A DNA stretch of 64,000 bases from Molanna angustata (lineage: Eukaryota; Arthropoda; Insecta; Trichoptera; Molannidae). The stretch lies in contig OY754972.1 in NCBI GenBank assembly GCA_963576475.1, positions 16,668,506-16,732,505 on the forward strand, in the 5' to 3' direction. The position numbers and the translations under genes are program-made. Below the pieces are notes generated by a model that worked only from the letters and a program-made list of their open reading frames with translations, was not told the DNA's origin and did no database searches. Below, piece by piece: positions 8,669 to 21,079 of the stretch; position 1 is the first letter of the stretch; each line of letters opens with the position of its first letter.

Positions 8669-8830
8669 GGAATAGAGGACATCGTTCGGTGGAGTAGATC
8701 CAGAAGACGACATTGGAGGGACCACGTAGCCAGAATGGACAGTGATAGACTTGCGTATATAGCTGGAAATGAAATCCCTTCTGGTCGCCTTCTACCCGGA
8801 AGAACACCCAAGAAATGGAAGGATAGTTGG
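8669..8830 (+). pseudogene. LINE reverse-transcriptase C-terminal fragment
   Basis: The plus frame reads GIEDIVRWSRSRRRHWRDHV followed by ARMDSDRLAYIAG and then a GRLLPGRTPKKWKDSW stretch. The pattern R-x-x-W-x-x-H-V-A-R-M-x-x-x-R-L, then P-x-G-R-x-x-P-G-R-x-P-K-x-W-x-D is the region near the ORF2 C-terminus of many non-LTR retrotransposons, just upstream of the W-R-R motif seen in the fragments at 1327 and 9388. The frame is open from 8579 to 8890, but the similarity covers only this part; the ends are unrelated AT-rich sequence. It is a decayed fragment and not a functional gene. Confidence 0.7.
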
Positions 8831-9387
8831 ACTTCGTCATCTCAGGAGGCAAAGTTTTTGTATCACAGACCAACAGGTCTACTTAAATAAAAATAAGATG
8901 AAGAATACATGTGTACTACAAGTGCACAATGTACATTCGAACTTATCTAAACATTAGCTAGATGCCACGAACCAGTCAATTTGACTCAATTGATAAATAA
9001 TATATGTATTAAAGTCTCGTTTCTTATGTATGTAGTTGTATGTAAATACTCCTACAAACGTTGTAATTTAGTGAACACGCCCGTAAAAACGTTTTCTTGA
9101 ATAGGCACTGGTGTTTTTCCAAATGACGTAAACAAACCACGTTGATAAAAGTGGCAGCTATGATGCTGTGTTACTTTCACCTTGCACGATTTAACTTAAT
9201 ACCTGTGCTCGGACACGATTCTCATCTGACTTTCATAATATCAATAGTGTTTATATAATTAAATCCTTTTAAGTACGCATTATCCAAAAAAGTTATCCAC
9301 ATTATCGCTCTAAAAAACGTTTTTTATTAATAATTCTCTAACTAAGCTTAAATGCTTGTTTTGTCATCATCATAGTCATCACTGGCT
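8831..9387. other. Intergenic sequence between LINE fragments
   Basis: The stretch 9060-9240 is less AT-rich than its surroundings, and on the minus strand it is preceded by a TATA and initiator pair (9257-9227). No open frame of useful length follows. Nothing else is recognised. Confidence 0.4.
9227..9257 (-). promoter_or_regulatory. Possible minus-strand core promoter
   Basis: On the minus strand TATATAAA (9257-9250) lies 30 bp before the A of TCAGAT (A at 9227), which fits the spacing of an arthropod TATA plus initiator promoter. The sequence downstream is less AT-rich, as a 5' leader might be, but I see no coding exon. In AT-rich DNA such a pair can arise by chance. Confidence 0.2.
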
Positions 9388-9540
9388 CTACAGTCCGCTA
9401 CGGACCCTGATCTCCTCCATAAATCGTCTCCACTCCTTCCTATCAACCACCAGTCTTCTCCAATTTATCAGATCCATTTCTCTTACAACGTCATCCAGCC
9501 ATCTCAACCTTGATCTTCCTCTATACTTCTTCTCCCTTCG
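9388..9540 (-). pseudogene. LINE reverse-transcriptase C-terminal fragment
   Basis: The minus strand gives about 50 codons ending in TAG (9390-9388), with RGRSRLRWLDDVVREMDL, then NWRRLVVDRKEWRRFMEE and a final IRVRSGL. This matches the R-G-R-x-x-x-R-W-x-D-D-V, W-R-x-x-x-x-D-R-x-x-W-R-x-x-x-E pattern at the C-terminus of non-LTR ORF2 proteins, and resembles the fragment at 1327-1470. After the stop, the minus strand has ATGATGATG-type repeats (plus strand 9365-9381), a usual LINE tail. The fragment is cut off at about 9540 and adjoins the short inverted-end element at 9571. No target-site duplication is seen. Confidence 0.75.
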
Positions 9541-9570
9541 GGACAGCTGTCTATTACTTTTTTAGGAATA

Positions 9571-9689
9571 TGTAGGTGCCTTGAGTTCCTGGTTCTTCTA
9601 TAATATCCCAATTTCGTCTCTATTGAGATGTTAAAAAGTTTGTCAATAATTTCAATGTTTGCGTATATGCAATTAGAAAAATATTCGAT
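9571..9689 (+). mobile_element. Short inverted-end element, internal module plus right end
   Basis: TGTAGGTGCCTTGAGTTCCT through GAGATGTTAAAAA repeats the module of 1013-1105 and 8024-8109, and 9653-9689 is the reverse complement of the left end at 7943-7979. This orientation of the ends is what a terminal-inverted-repeat element predicts. The left end of this copy is missing. Confidence 0.6.
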
Positions 9690-11487
9690 ATCAATTAGTA
9701 TTTTTTTATCGTAATAAATGTCACGAGAAGATTTTTTTTATAAAAGTACATCTAGTTACCTAATCAATTATATTTGGTAAATAATATCATGAAGAGCCGC
9801 TGTTTCGAACCGCCATGCACCGTAAATAGAGACATTATACTCTTTAGTAAGTGAGTCCTCAACGTTCAACGTTCATCACTCAACGTCGGAGGGACCTGCC
9901 AAGATACTTGAAGAAGAAGAAGAAAAATAGTATCATATCATGTCATAAATAATTTGTATTGAGATTATTAATTTACTTAAGATTTGGTACACGGTTAATA
10001 TACAATACAAATTTACATAATATCAAAACAATGCAACCGTGCACACGAAAATTCCACAAGGCACAGCCTCTTTGTGGGTTCATAAATTAAATTATAGAAA
10101 AAAATATTTCGTTAGTAACATTACATAAAAGAAAATAAAGCAAAGTAGAAGACGGTCAATTTAAACAGATTGTTGACGAAATATAACAAGGAAAAATGTT
10201 ATACCTAAGTGCTAAATTTTTCTGTCATCCTCAAATATGCGTTTGATCATATTATTATGTGAAAGATCCGCCATTTTGAAATATTTATTATGACGCGTCA
10301 GTCAAGCGTTAAACAGCCCCTCGAACTATCCTAACTTGACGTCTATGAAATAAAGGTGTAATAAAGATAGTCACGGTATATAATTCAACCTTTTCGTTAA
10401 TCGGGCTTTACTATAGATAGTTTACGTTTATAAGTAATACAGATACAATATAAAGAAAATAAATTATAGATGTAAAACATACATACACATAGATCAATAG
10501 ATACAAAAAAATAGGTATATACAAAATAGCAGACTGACAGTCCTACCAAATATTATTCCCTCAGTCGACAGCAATAATATTTGGATAGTACAAGGATATG
10601 TATGAAGCAGTCAAACTACAGATTTAATATAAGTTATAAAATATTCTATTATAAAAAAAAAAACAAAAACATCATTAATCTTTTTCACAAGAAATGCAAT
10701 TTAAGAAGGAAAAGAAAAAAAAACAAAAAAAAATAATAATAATTCCAAAAAACAAGAATACATACATTAATTTGAAAATCCAATAATTAATACATGTTAT
10801 CTAATAAAGTGTTAGGTTTGATTGGTCATTTTTTCATTAATTCAGTTCGTTGAACTTAACGTACATTATTACTACATAACAAAAAAAATTTCTAATTTAT
10901 TTAATTTGTATGATAAAAGATCGCGATTGTCAACAACTGAGTAAAAAAATATTAAAATTTTAAAAACCCAACAACATATTGTATGATTTTTCCCAGTAAA
11001 TGCTTCAATAATGATATGACACGACACGTGCTTCTCTTGGTGTATAGACAAAATATTAAAATACTCTCAGAATCGCGGTTAAGTATACCTACATACGATA
11101 TAAGTGATGCTCATTAAATGTATAAATTATACTGAAGTCTCGTGTCTTTGTATACAGGAAAAGTTACACGGGGCGCCATATTTAGGTGAGATCTACTCGA
11201 AAATAATTTATTTAATCTGGCAACAATTACATCATAAGCAATTAAGTATTTCTAGATTATTTATTTCTAATGTCTCCATATTCAAGCGTGTTTAAACAAG
11301 GAATAAATAAAAAATAAATTTTACATTTGCCTAAACAGCTTCGTAAATTTGGATCTCTCAAAATAAAGTAAAGTGAATTTATTAATATGAATGTATAAAA
11401 AGGATAAGTACATCATGACGAATTATAAAAAACGAGTGGGTTGTGGCCAACACTAAACTCTCCACACCACAAATATTGACAATGAAA
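9690..11487. other. Intergenic sequence up to the satellite
   Basis: No credible gene. A (GAA)n tract at 9910-9925 follows a short GC-richer stretch (9795-9905) and may be the tail of a decayed retroposon. The interval 10,650-10,735 is A-rich low-complexity sequence. A small open frame at 11,104-11,295 has no recognisable similarity. The 11-mer ACTCTCCACAC at 11,457-11,467, 20 bp before the satellite, recurs inverted at 60,368-60,378. Confidence 0.5.
9910..9925. repeat. (GAA)n tract
   Basis: Short GAA run ending in A. Similar tracts occur inside the 141-bp repeat and at the tail of the LINE fragment at 1311, so it may be a retroposon tail. Confidence 0.6.
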
Positions 11488-12000
11488 TATTTTATTCATT
11501 CTAAATTTTACTACCAAGAATATAAATTTTCTAACGATAGTATATTTTCATGTTAAGATAGACAAACTATTAATGCAGTATGGTGAAGAATTCTAATGTT
11601 GTATGAAATATTTTAATAAAAGCAGATAAATTTTGTTTTAAAGGACGTTAGAGCATTTTGACAATTTTGACACGTAATATCATATGAAGAAATTTTTGTT
11701 ATTTATGAAAAGCTAATCAGTTCGATGTTCAAGCTCTTTACATTATAACATGAAATCAAATTACTGAACTTTTCCATACATAAGAAATTTATCTTATTAT
11801 ATACATTTTTATTCATACTAAATTTTACTACCAGGAAAATAAATTTTCTATCGACAGTATATTTTTATGTTAAGATAGACAAACTATTATTGCAGTATGG
11901 TGTAGAATGCTTATGTTGTATGAAATATTTTAATAAAAGCAGATAAATTTTGTTTTAAAGGACGCGAAAGCATTTTCCAAATTTTGACAGGTGATATCAT
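11488..12000 (+). repeat. Divergent left-edge satellite monomers
   Basis: The array begins part-way through a monomer at about 11,488. The first full copy is about 318 bp (landmark AGCTAATCAG at 11,711 and 12,029) and carries many private differences, for example GGACGTTAGAGCATTTTGAC and ATGAAAAGCTAATCAG. Divergence drops within two monomers, as expected for an array edge that escapes homogenisation. Confidence 0.85.
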
Positions 12001-15000
12001 ATGAAGAAATTTTTTGTTATTTATGGAAAGCTAATCAGTTCTATGTTCAAGCTCTTTACATTATAACATGAAATCAAATTACTGAACTTTTCCATACATA
12101 GAAATTTATCTAATTACATTTTTATTCATAATAAATGTTACTACCAGGAATATAAATTTTCTTCCGATAGTATATTTTTATGTTAAGATAGACAAACTAT
12201 TAATGCAGTATAGTGAAGAATGCTTATGTTGTATGAAATATTTTAAAAAAAGCAGATAAATTTTGTTTTAAAGAACGCGAGAGCATTTTTCAAATTTTGA
12301 CAGGTGATATCAAATGAAGAATTTTTTTGTTATTTATGGAAAGCTAATCAGTTCTATGTTCAAGCTCTTTACATTATATCATGAAATCAAATTACTACAC
12401 GTTTCCATACATAGAAATTTATCTAATTACATTTTTATTCATACTAAATGTTACTATCAGGAATATAAATTTTCTTCCGATAGTATATTTTTATGTTAAG
12501 ATAAACAAACTATTAATGCAGTATAGTGAAGAATGCTTATGTTGTATGAAATATTTTAAAAAAAGCAGATATATTTTGTTTTAAAGAACGCGAGAGCATT
12601 TTCAAAATTTTGACACGTGATATTATATGAAGATTTTTTTTGTTATTTATGGAAAACTAATCAGTTCTATGTTCAAGCTCTTTACATTATAACATGAAAT
12701 CAAATTACTGAACTTTTCCATACATAGAAATTTATCTAATTACATTTTTATTCATACTAAATGTTACTACCAGGAATATAAATTTTCTTCCGATAGTATA
12801 TTTTTATGTTAAGATAGACAAACTATTAATGCAGTATAGTGAAGAATGCTTATGTTGTATGAAATATTTTTAAAAAAGCAGATAAATTTTGTTTTAAAGA
12901 ACGCGAGAGCATTTTTCAAATTTTGACAGGTGATATCATATGAAGAATTTTTTTGTTATTTATGGAAAGCTAATCAGTTCTATGTTCAAGCTCTTTACAT
13001 TATATCATGAAATCAAATTACTGAACTTTTCCATACATAGAAATTTATCTAATTACATTATTATTCATACTAAATGTTACTATCAGGAATATAAATTTTC
13101 TTCCGATAGTATATTTTTATGATAAGATAGACAAACTTTTAATGCAGTATGGTGTAGAATGCTTATGTTGTATGAAATATTTTAAAAAAAGCAGATAAAT
13201 TTTGTTCTAAAGAACGCGAGAGCATTTTCCAAATTTTGACAGGTGATATCATATGAAGATTTTTTTTGTTATTTATGGAAAGCTTATCAGTTCTATGTTC
13301 AAGCTCTTTACATTATAACATGAAATCAAATTACTGAACTTTTCCATACATAGAAATTTATCTAATTACATTTTTATTCATACTAAATGTTACTACCAGG
13401 AATATAAATTTTCTTCCGATAGTATATTTTTATGTTAAGATAAACAAAATATTAATGCAGTATAGTGAAGAATGCTTATGTTGTATGAAATATTTTAAAA
13501 AAAGCAGATAAATTTTGTTTTAAAGAACGCGAGAGCATTTTCAAAATTTTGACACGTGATATTATATGAAGATTTTTTTTGTTATTTATGGAAAGCTAAT
13601 CAGTTCTATGTTCAAGCTCTTTACATTATAACATGAAATCAAATTACTGAACTTTTCCATACATAGAAATTTATCTAATTACATTTTTATTCATACTAAA
13701 TGTTACTATCAGGAATATAAATTTTCTTCCGATAGTATATTTTTATGTTAAGATAAACAAACTATTAATGCAGTATAGTGAAGAATGCTTATGTTGTATG
13801 AAATATTTTAAAAAAAGCAGATAAATTTTGTTTTAAAGAACGCGAGAGCATTTTCAAAATTTTGACACGTGATATTATATGAAGATTTTTTTTGTTATTT
13901 ATGGAAAACTAATCAGTTCTATGTTCAAGCTCTTTACATTATAACATGAAATCAAATTACTGAACTTTTCCATATATAGAAATTTATCTAATTACATTAT
14001 TATTCATACTAAATGTTACTATCAGGAATATAAATTTTCTTCCGATAGTATATTTTTATGATAAGATAGACAAACTTTTAATGCAGTATGGTGTAGAATG
14101 CTTATGTTGTATGAAATATTTTAAAAAAAGCAGATAAATTTTGTTCTAAAGAACGCGAGAGCATTTTCCAAATTTTGACAGGTGATATCATATGAAGATT
14201 TTTTTTGTTATTTATGGAAAGCTAATCAGTTCTATGTTCAAGCTCTTTACATTATAACATGAATTCAAATTACTGAACTTTTCCATACATAGAAATTTAT
14301 CTAATTACATTTTTATTCATACTAAATGTTACTACCAGGAATATAAATTTTCTTCCGATAGTATATTTTTATGTTAAGATAGACAAACTATTAATGCAGT
14401 ATAGTGAAGAATGCTTATGTTGTATGAAATATTTTAAAAAAAGCAGATAAATTTTGTTTTAAAGAACGCGAGAGCATTTTTCAAATTTTGACAGGTGATA
14501 TCATATGAAGAATTTTTTTGTTATTTATGGAAAGCTAATCAGTTCTATGTTCAAGCTCTTTACATTATATCATGAAATCAAATTACTACACGTTTCCATA
14601 CATAGAAATTTATCTAATTACATTTTTATTCATACTAAATGTTACTATCAGGAATATAAATTTTCTTCCGATAGTATATTTTTATGTTAAGATAAACAAA
14701 CTATTAATGCAGTATAGTGAAGAATGCTTATGTTGTATGAAATATTTTAAAAAAAGCAGATAAATTTTGTTTTAAAGAACGCGAGAGCATTTTCAAAATT
14801 TTGACACGTGATATTATATGAAGATTTTTTTTGTTATTTATGGAAAGCTAATCAGTTCTATGTTCAAGCTCTTTACATTATAACATGAAATCAAATTACT
14901 GAACTTTTCCATACATAGAAATTTATCTAATTACATTATTATTCATACTAAATGTTACTATCAGGAATATAAATTTTCTTCCGATAGTATATTTTTATGT

Positions 15001-16382
15001 TAAGATAGACAAACTATTAATGCAGTATAGTGAAGAATGCTTATGTTGTATGAAATATTTTAAAAAAAGCAGATAAATTTTGTTTTAAAGAACGCGAGAG
15101 CATTTTTCAAATTTTGACAGGTGATATCATATGAAGAATTTTTTTGTTATTTATGGAAAGCTAATCAGTTCTATGTTCAAGCTCTTTACATTATATCATG
15201 AAATCAAATTACTACACGTTTCCATACATAGAAATTTATCTAATTACATTTTTATTCATACTAAATGTTACTATCAGGAATATAAATTTTCTTCCGATAG
15301 TATATTTTTATGTTAAGATAAACAAACTATTAATGCAGTTTAGTGAAGAATGCTTATGTTGTATGAAATATTTTAAAAAAAGCAGATAAATTTTGTTTTA
15401 AAGAACGCGAGAGCATTTTCAAAATTTTGACACGTGATATTATATGAAGATTTTTTTTGTTATTTATGGAAAGCTAATCAGTTCTATGTTCAAGCTCTTT
15501 ACATTATAACATGAAATCAAATTACTGAACTTTTCCATACATAGAAATTTATCTAATTACATTATTATTCATACTAAATGTTACTATCAGGCATATAAAT
15601 TTTCTTCCGATAGTATATTTTTATGATAAGATAGACAAACTTTTAATGCAGTATGGTGTAGAATGCTTATGTTGTATGAAATATTTTAAAAAAAGCAGAT
15701 AAATTTTGTTCTAAAGAACGCGAGAGCATTTTCCAAATTTTGACAGGTGATATCATATGAAGATTTTTTTTGTTATTTATGGAAAGCTAATCAGTTCTAT
15801 GTTCAAGCTCTTTACATTATAACATGAAATCAAATTACTGAACTTTTCCATACATAGAAATTTATCTAATTACATTTTTATTCATATTAAATGTTACTAC
15901 CAGGAATATAAATTTTCTTCCGATAGTATATTTTTATGTTAAGATAAACAAAATATTAATGCAGTATAGTGAAGAATGCTTATGTTGTATGAAATATTTT
16001 TAAAAATGCAGATAAATTTTGTTTTAAAGAACGCGAGAGCATTTTCAAAATTTTGACACGTGATATTATATGAAGATTTTTTTTGTTATTTATGGAAAGC
16101 TAATCAGTTCTATGTTCAAGCTCTTTACATTATAACATGAAATCAAATTACTGAACTTTTCCATACATAGAAATTTATCTAATTACATTATTATTCATAC
16201 TAAATGTTACTATCAGGAATATAAATTTTCTTCCGATAGTATATTTTTATGTTAAGATAGACAAACTATTAATGCAGTATAGTGAAGAATGCTTATGTTG
16301 TATGAAATATTTTAAAAAAAGCAGATAAATTTTGTTTTAAAGAACGCGAGAGCATTTTTCAAATTTTGACAGGTGATATCAT

Positions 16383-19300
16383 ATGAAGAATTTTTTTGTT
16401 ATTTATGGAAAGCTAATCAGTTCTATGTTCAAGCTCTTTACATTATATCATGAAATCAAATTACTACACGTTTCCATACATAGAAATTTATCTAATTACA
16501 TTTTTATTCATACTAAATGTTACTATCAGGAATATAAATTTTCTTCCGATAGTATATTTTTATGTTAAGATAAACAAACTATTAATGCAGTTTAGTGAAG
16601 AATGCTTATGTTGTATGAAATATTTTTAAAAAAGCAGATAAATTTTGTTTTAAAGAACGCGAGAGCATTTTCAAAATTTTGACACGTGATATTATATGAA
16701 GATTTTTTTTGTTATTTATGGAAAGCTAATCAGTTCTATGTTCAAGCTCTTTACATTATAACATGAAATCAAATTACTGAACTTTTCCATACATAGAAAT
16801 TCATCTAATTACATTATTATTCATACTAAATGTTACTATCAGGCATATAAATTTTCTTCCGATAGTATATTTTTATGATAAGATAGACAAACTTTTAATG
16901 CAGTATGGTGTAGAATGCTTATGTTGTATGAAATATTTTAAAAAAAGCAGATAAATTTTGTTCTAAAGAACGCGAGAGCATTTTCCAAATTTTGACAGGT
17001 GATATCATATGAAGATTTGTTTTGTTATTTATGGAAAGCTAATCAGTTCTATGTTCAAGCTCTTTACATTATAACATGAAATCAAATTACTGAACTTTTC
17101 CATACATAGAAATTTATGTAATTACATTTTTATTCATATTAAATGTTACTACCAGGAATATAAATTTTCTTCCGATAGTATATTTTTATGTTAAGATAAA
17201 CAAAATATTAATGCAGTATAGTGAAGAATGCTTATGTTGTATGAAATATTTTTAAAAATGCAGATAAATTTTGTTTTAAAGAACGCGAGAGCATTTTCAA
17301 AATTTTGACACGTGATATTATATGAAGATTTTTTTTGTTATTTATGGAAAGCTAATCAGTTCTATGTTCAAGCTCTTTACATTATAACATGAAATCAAAT
17401 TACTGAACTTTTCCATACATAGAAATTTATCTAATTACATTATTATTCATACTAAATGTTACTATCAGGAATATAAATTTTCTTCCGATAGTATATTTTT
17501 ATGATAAGATAGACAAACTTTTAATGCAGTATGGTGTAGAATGCTTATGTTGTATGAAATATTTTAAAAAAAGCAGATAAATTTTGTTTTAAAGAACGCG
17601 AGAGCATTTTCAAAATTTTGACACGTGATATTATATGAAGATTTTTTTTGTTATTTATGGAAAGCTAATCAGTTCTATGTTCAAGCTCTTTACATTATAA
17701 CATGAAATCAAATTACTGAACTTTTCCATACATAGAAATTTATCTAATTACATTATTATTCATACTAAATGTTACTATCAGGAATATAAATTTTCTTCCG
17801 ATAGTATATTTTTATGTTAAGATAGACAAACTATTAATGCAGTATAGTGAAGAATGCTTATGTTGTATGAAATATTTTAAAAAAAGCAGATAAATTTTGT
17901 TTTAAAGAACGCGAGAGCATTTTTCAAATTTTGACAGGTGATATCATATGAAGAATTTTTTTGTTATTTATGGAAAGCTAATCAGTTCTATGTTCAAGCT
18001 CTTTACATTATATCATGAAATAAAATTACTACACGTTTCCATACATAGAAATTTATCTAATTACATTTTTATTCATACTAAATGTTACTATCAGGAATAT
18101 AAATTTTCTTCCGATAGTATATTTTTATGTTAAGATAAACAAACTATTAATGCAGTTTAGTGAAGAATGCTTATGTTGTATGAAATATTTTAAAAAAAGC
18201 AGATAAATTTTGTTTTAAAGAACGCGAGAGCATTTTCAAAATTTTGACACGTGATATTATATGAAGATTTTTTTTGTTATTTATGGAAAGCTAATCAGTT
18301 CTATGTTCAAGCTCTTTACATTATAACATGAAATCAAATTACTGAACTTTTCCATACATAGAAATTTATCTAATTACATTATTATTCATACTAAATGTTA
18401 CTATCAGGAATATAAATTTTCTTCCGATAGTATATTTTTATGATAAGATAGACAAACTTTTAATGCAGTATGGTGTAGAATGCTTATGTTGTATGAAATA
18501 TTTTAAAAAAAGCAGATAAATTTTGTTCTAAAGAACGCGAGAGCATTTTCCAAATTTTGACAGGTGATATCATATGAAGATTTTTTTTGTTATTTATGGA
18601 AAGCTAATCAGTTCTATGTTCAAGCTCTTTACATTATAACATGAATTCAAATTACTGAACTTTTCCATACATAGAAATTTATCTAATTACATTTTTATTC
18701 ATACTAAATGTTACTACCAGGAATATAAATTTTCTTCCGATAGTATATTTTTATGTTAAGATAGACAAACTATTAATGCAGTATAGTGAAGAATGCTTAT
18801 GTTGTATGAAATATTTTAAAAAAAGCAGATAAATTTTGTTTTAAAGAACGCGAGAGCATTTTTCAAATTTTGACAGGTGATATCATATGAAGAATTTTTT
18901 TGTTATTTATGGAAAGCTAATCAGTTCTATGTTCAAGCTCTTTACATTATATCATGAAATCAAATTACTACACGTTTCCATACATAGAAATTTATCTAAT
19001 TACATTTTTATTCATACTAAATGTTACTATCAGGAATATAAATTTTCTTCCGATAGTATATTTTTATGTTAAGATAAACAAACTATTAATGCAGTATAGT
19101 GAAGAATGCTTATGTTGTATGAAATATTTTAAAAAAAGCAGATAAATTTTGTTTTAAAGAACGCGAGAGCCTTTTTAAAAATTTTGACACGTGATATTAT
19201 ATGAAGATTTTTTTTGTTATTTATGGAAAGCTAATCAGTTCTATGTTCAAGCTCTTTACATTATAACATGAAATCAAAATTACTGAACTTTTCCATACAT

Positions 19301-21079
19301 AGAAATTTATCTAATTACATTATTATTCATACTAAATGTTACTATCAGGAATATAAATTTTCTTCCGATAGTATATTTTTATGTTAAGATAGACAAACTA
19401 TTAATGCAGTATAGTGAAGAATGCTTATGTTGTATGAAATATTTTAAAAAAAGCAGATAAATTTTGTTTTAAAGAACGCGAGAGCATTTTTCAAATTTTG
19501 ACAGGTGATATCATATGATGAATTTTTTTGTTATTTATGGAAAGCTAATCAGTTCTATGTTCAAGCTCTTTACATTATATCATGAAATCAAATTACTACA
19601 CGTTTCCATACATAGAAATTTATCTAATTACATTTTTATTCATACTAAATGTTACTATCAGGAATATAAATTTTCTTCCGATAGTATATTTTTATGTTAA
19701 GATAAACAAACTATTAATGCAGTTTAGTGAAGAATGCTTATGTTGTATGAAATATTTAAAAAAAGCAGATAAATTTTGTTTAAAGAACGCGAGAGCATTT
19801 TCAAAATTTTGACACGTGATATTATATGAAGATTTTTTTTGTTATTTATGGAAAGCTAATCAGTTCTATGTTCAAGCTCTTTACATTATAACATGAAATC
19901 AAATTACTGAACTTTTCCATACATAGAAATTTATCTAATTACATTATTATTCATACTAAATGTTACTATCAGGAATATAAATTTCTTCCGATAGTATATT
20001 TTTATGATAAGATAGACAAACTTTTAATGCAGTATGGTGTAGAATGCTTATGTTGTATGAAATATTTTAAAAAAAGCAGATAAATTTTGTTCTAAAGAAC
20101 GCGAGAGCATTTTCCCAAATTTTGACAGGTGATATCATATGAAGATTTTTTTTGTTATTTATGGAAAGCTAATCAGTTCTATGTTCAAGCTCTTTACATT
20201 ATAACATGAAATCAAATTACTGAACTTTCCATACATAGAAATTTATCTAATTACATTTTTATTCATATTAAATGTTACTACCAGGAATATAAATTTTCTT
20301 CCGATAGTATATTTTTATGTTAAGATAAACAAAATATTAATGCAGTATAGTGAAGAATGCTTATGTTGTATGAAATATTTTTAAAAATGCAGATAAATTT
20401 TGTTTTAAAGAACGCGAGAGCATTTTCAAAATTTTGACACGTGATATTATATGAAGATTTTTTTTGTTATTTATGGAAAGCTAATCAGTTTCTATGTTCA
20501 AGCTCTTTACATTATAACATGAAATCAAATTACTGAACTTTTCCATACATAGAAATTTATCTAATTACATTATTATTCATACTAAATGTTACTATCAGGA
20601 ATATAAATTTTCTTCCGATAGTATATTTTTATGTTAAGGATAAACAAACTATTAATGCAGTATAGTGAAGAATGCTTATGTTGTATGAAATATTTTAAAA
20701 AAAGCAGATAAATTTTGTTCTAAAGAACGCGAGAGCATTTTCCAAATTTTGACAGGTGATATCATATGAAGATTTTTTTTGTTATTTATGGAAAGCTAAT
20801 CAGTTCTATGTTCAAGCTCTTTACATTATAACATGAAATCAAATTACTAAACGGTTCCATACATAGAAATTTATCTAATTTACATTTTTATTCATACTAA
20901 ATGTTACTATCAGGAATATAAATTTTCTTCCGATAGTATATTTTTATGTTAAGATAAACAAACTATTAATGCAGTTTAGTGAAGAATGCTTATGTTGTAT
21001 GAAATATTTTTAAAAAAGCAGATAAATTTTGTTTTAAAGAACGCGAGAGCATTTTCAAAATTTTGACACGTGATATTAT
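16383..21079 (+). repeat. 15-monomer block, first tandem copy
   Basis: Variant sites in this block recur 4,697 bp downstream: the AATTCATCTAA variant (TCA at 16,801 and 21,498), the GAAGATTTGTTTTG variant (17,011 and 21,708) and GAAATAAAATTAC (18,021 and 22,718). 4,697 equals 15 monomers plus the two extra bases of the single 315-bp variant in the block. Confidence 0.85.
19172..20880 (+). repeat. Satellite stretch with clustered single-base indels
   Basis: In this 1.7 kb I count about ten single-base insertions or deletions, nearly all in short homopolymers, that are absent at the matching positions 4,697 bp downstream. Examples are TGTTTAAAG for TGTTTTAAAG at about 19,778, TTTCCCAAAT for TTTCCAAAT at about 20,113, CAGTTTCTATG at about 20,486 and TTAAGGATAAAC at about 20,638. 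Five losses and five gains cancel out, so the period is unchanged. Confidence 0.8.

Noticed and set aside
8587..8957. Minus-strand frames and an extra plus-strand frame around the LINE fragment at 8669-8830
   Set aside because: Only the plus frame shows the conserved LINE motif; the others are shadows.
9802..9811. GTTTCGAACC, resembling a tRNA-type B box, with a GAA tail further on (possible SINE)
   Set aside because: No A box at the right distance and no tRNA-like fold; the similarity is too short.
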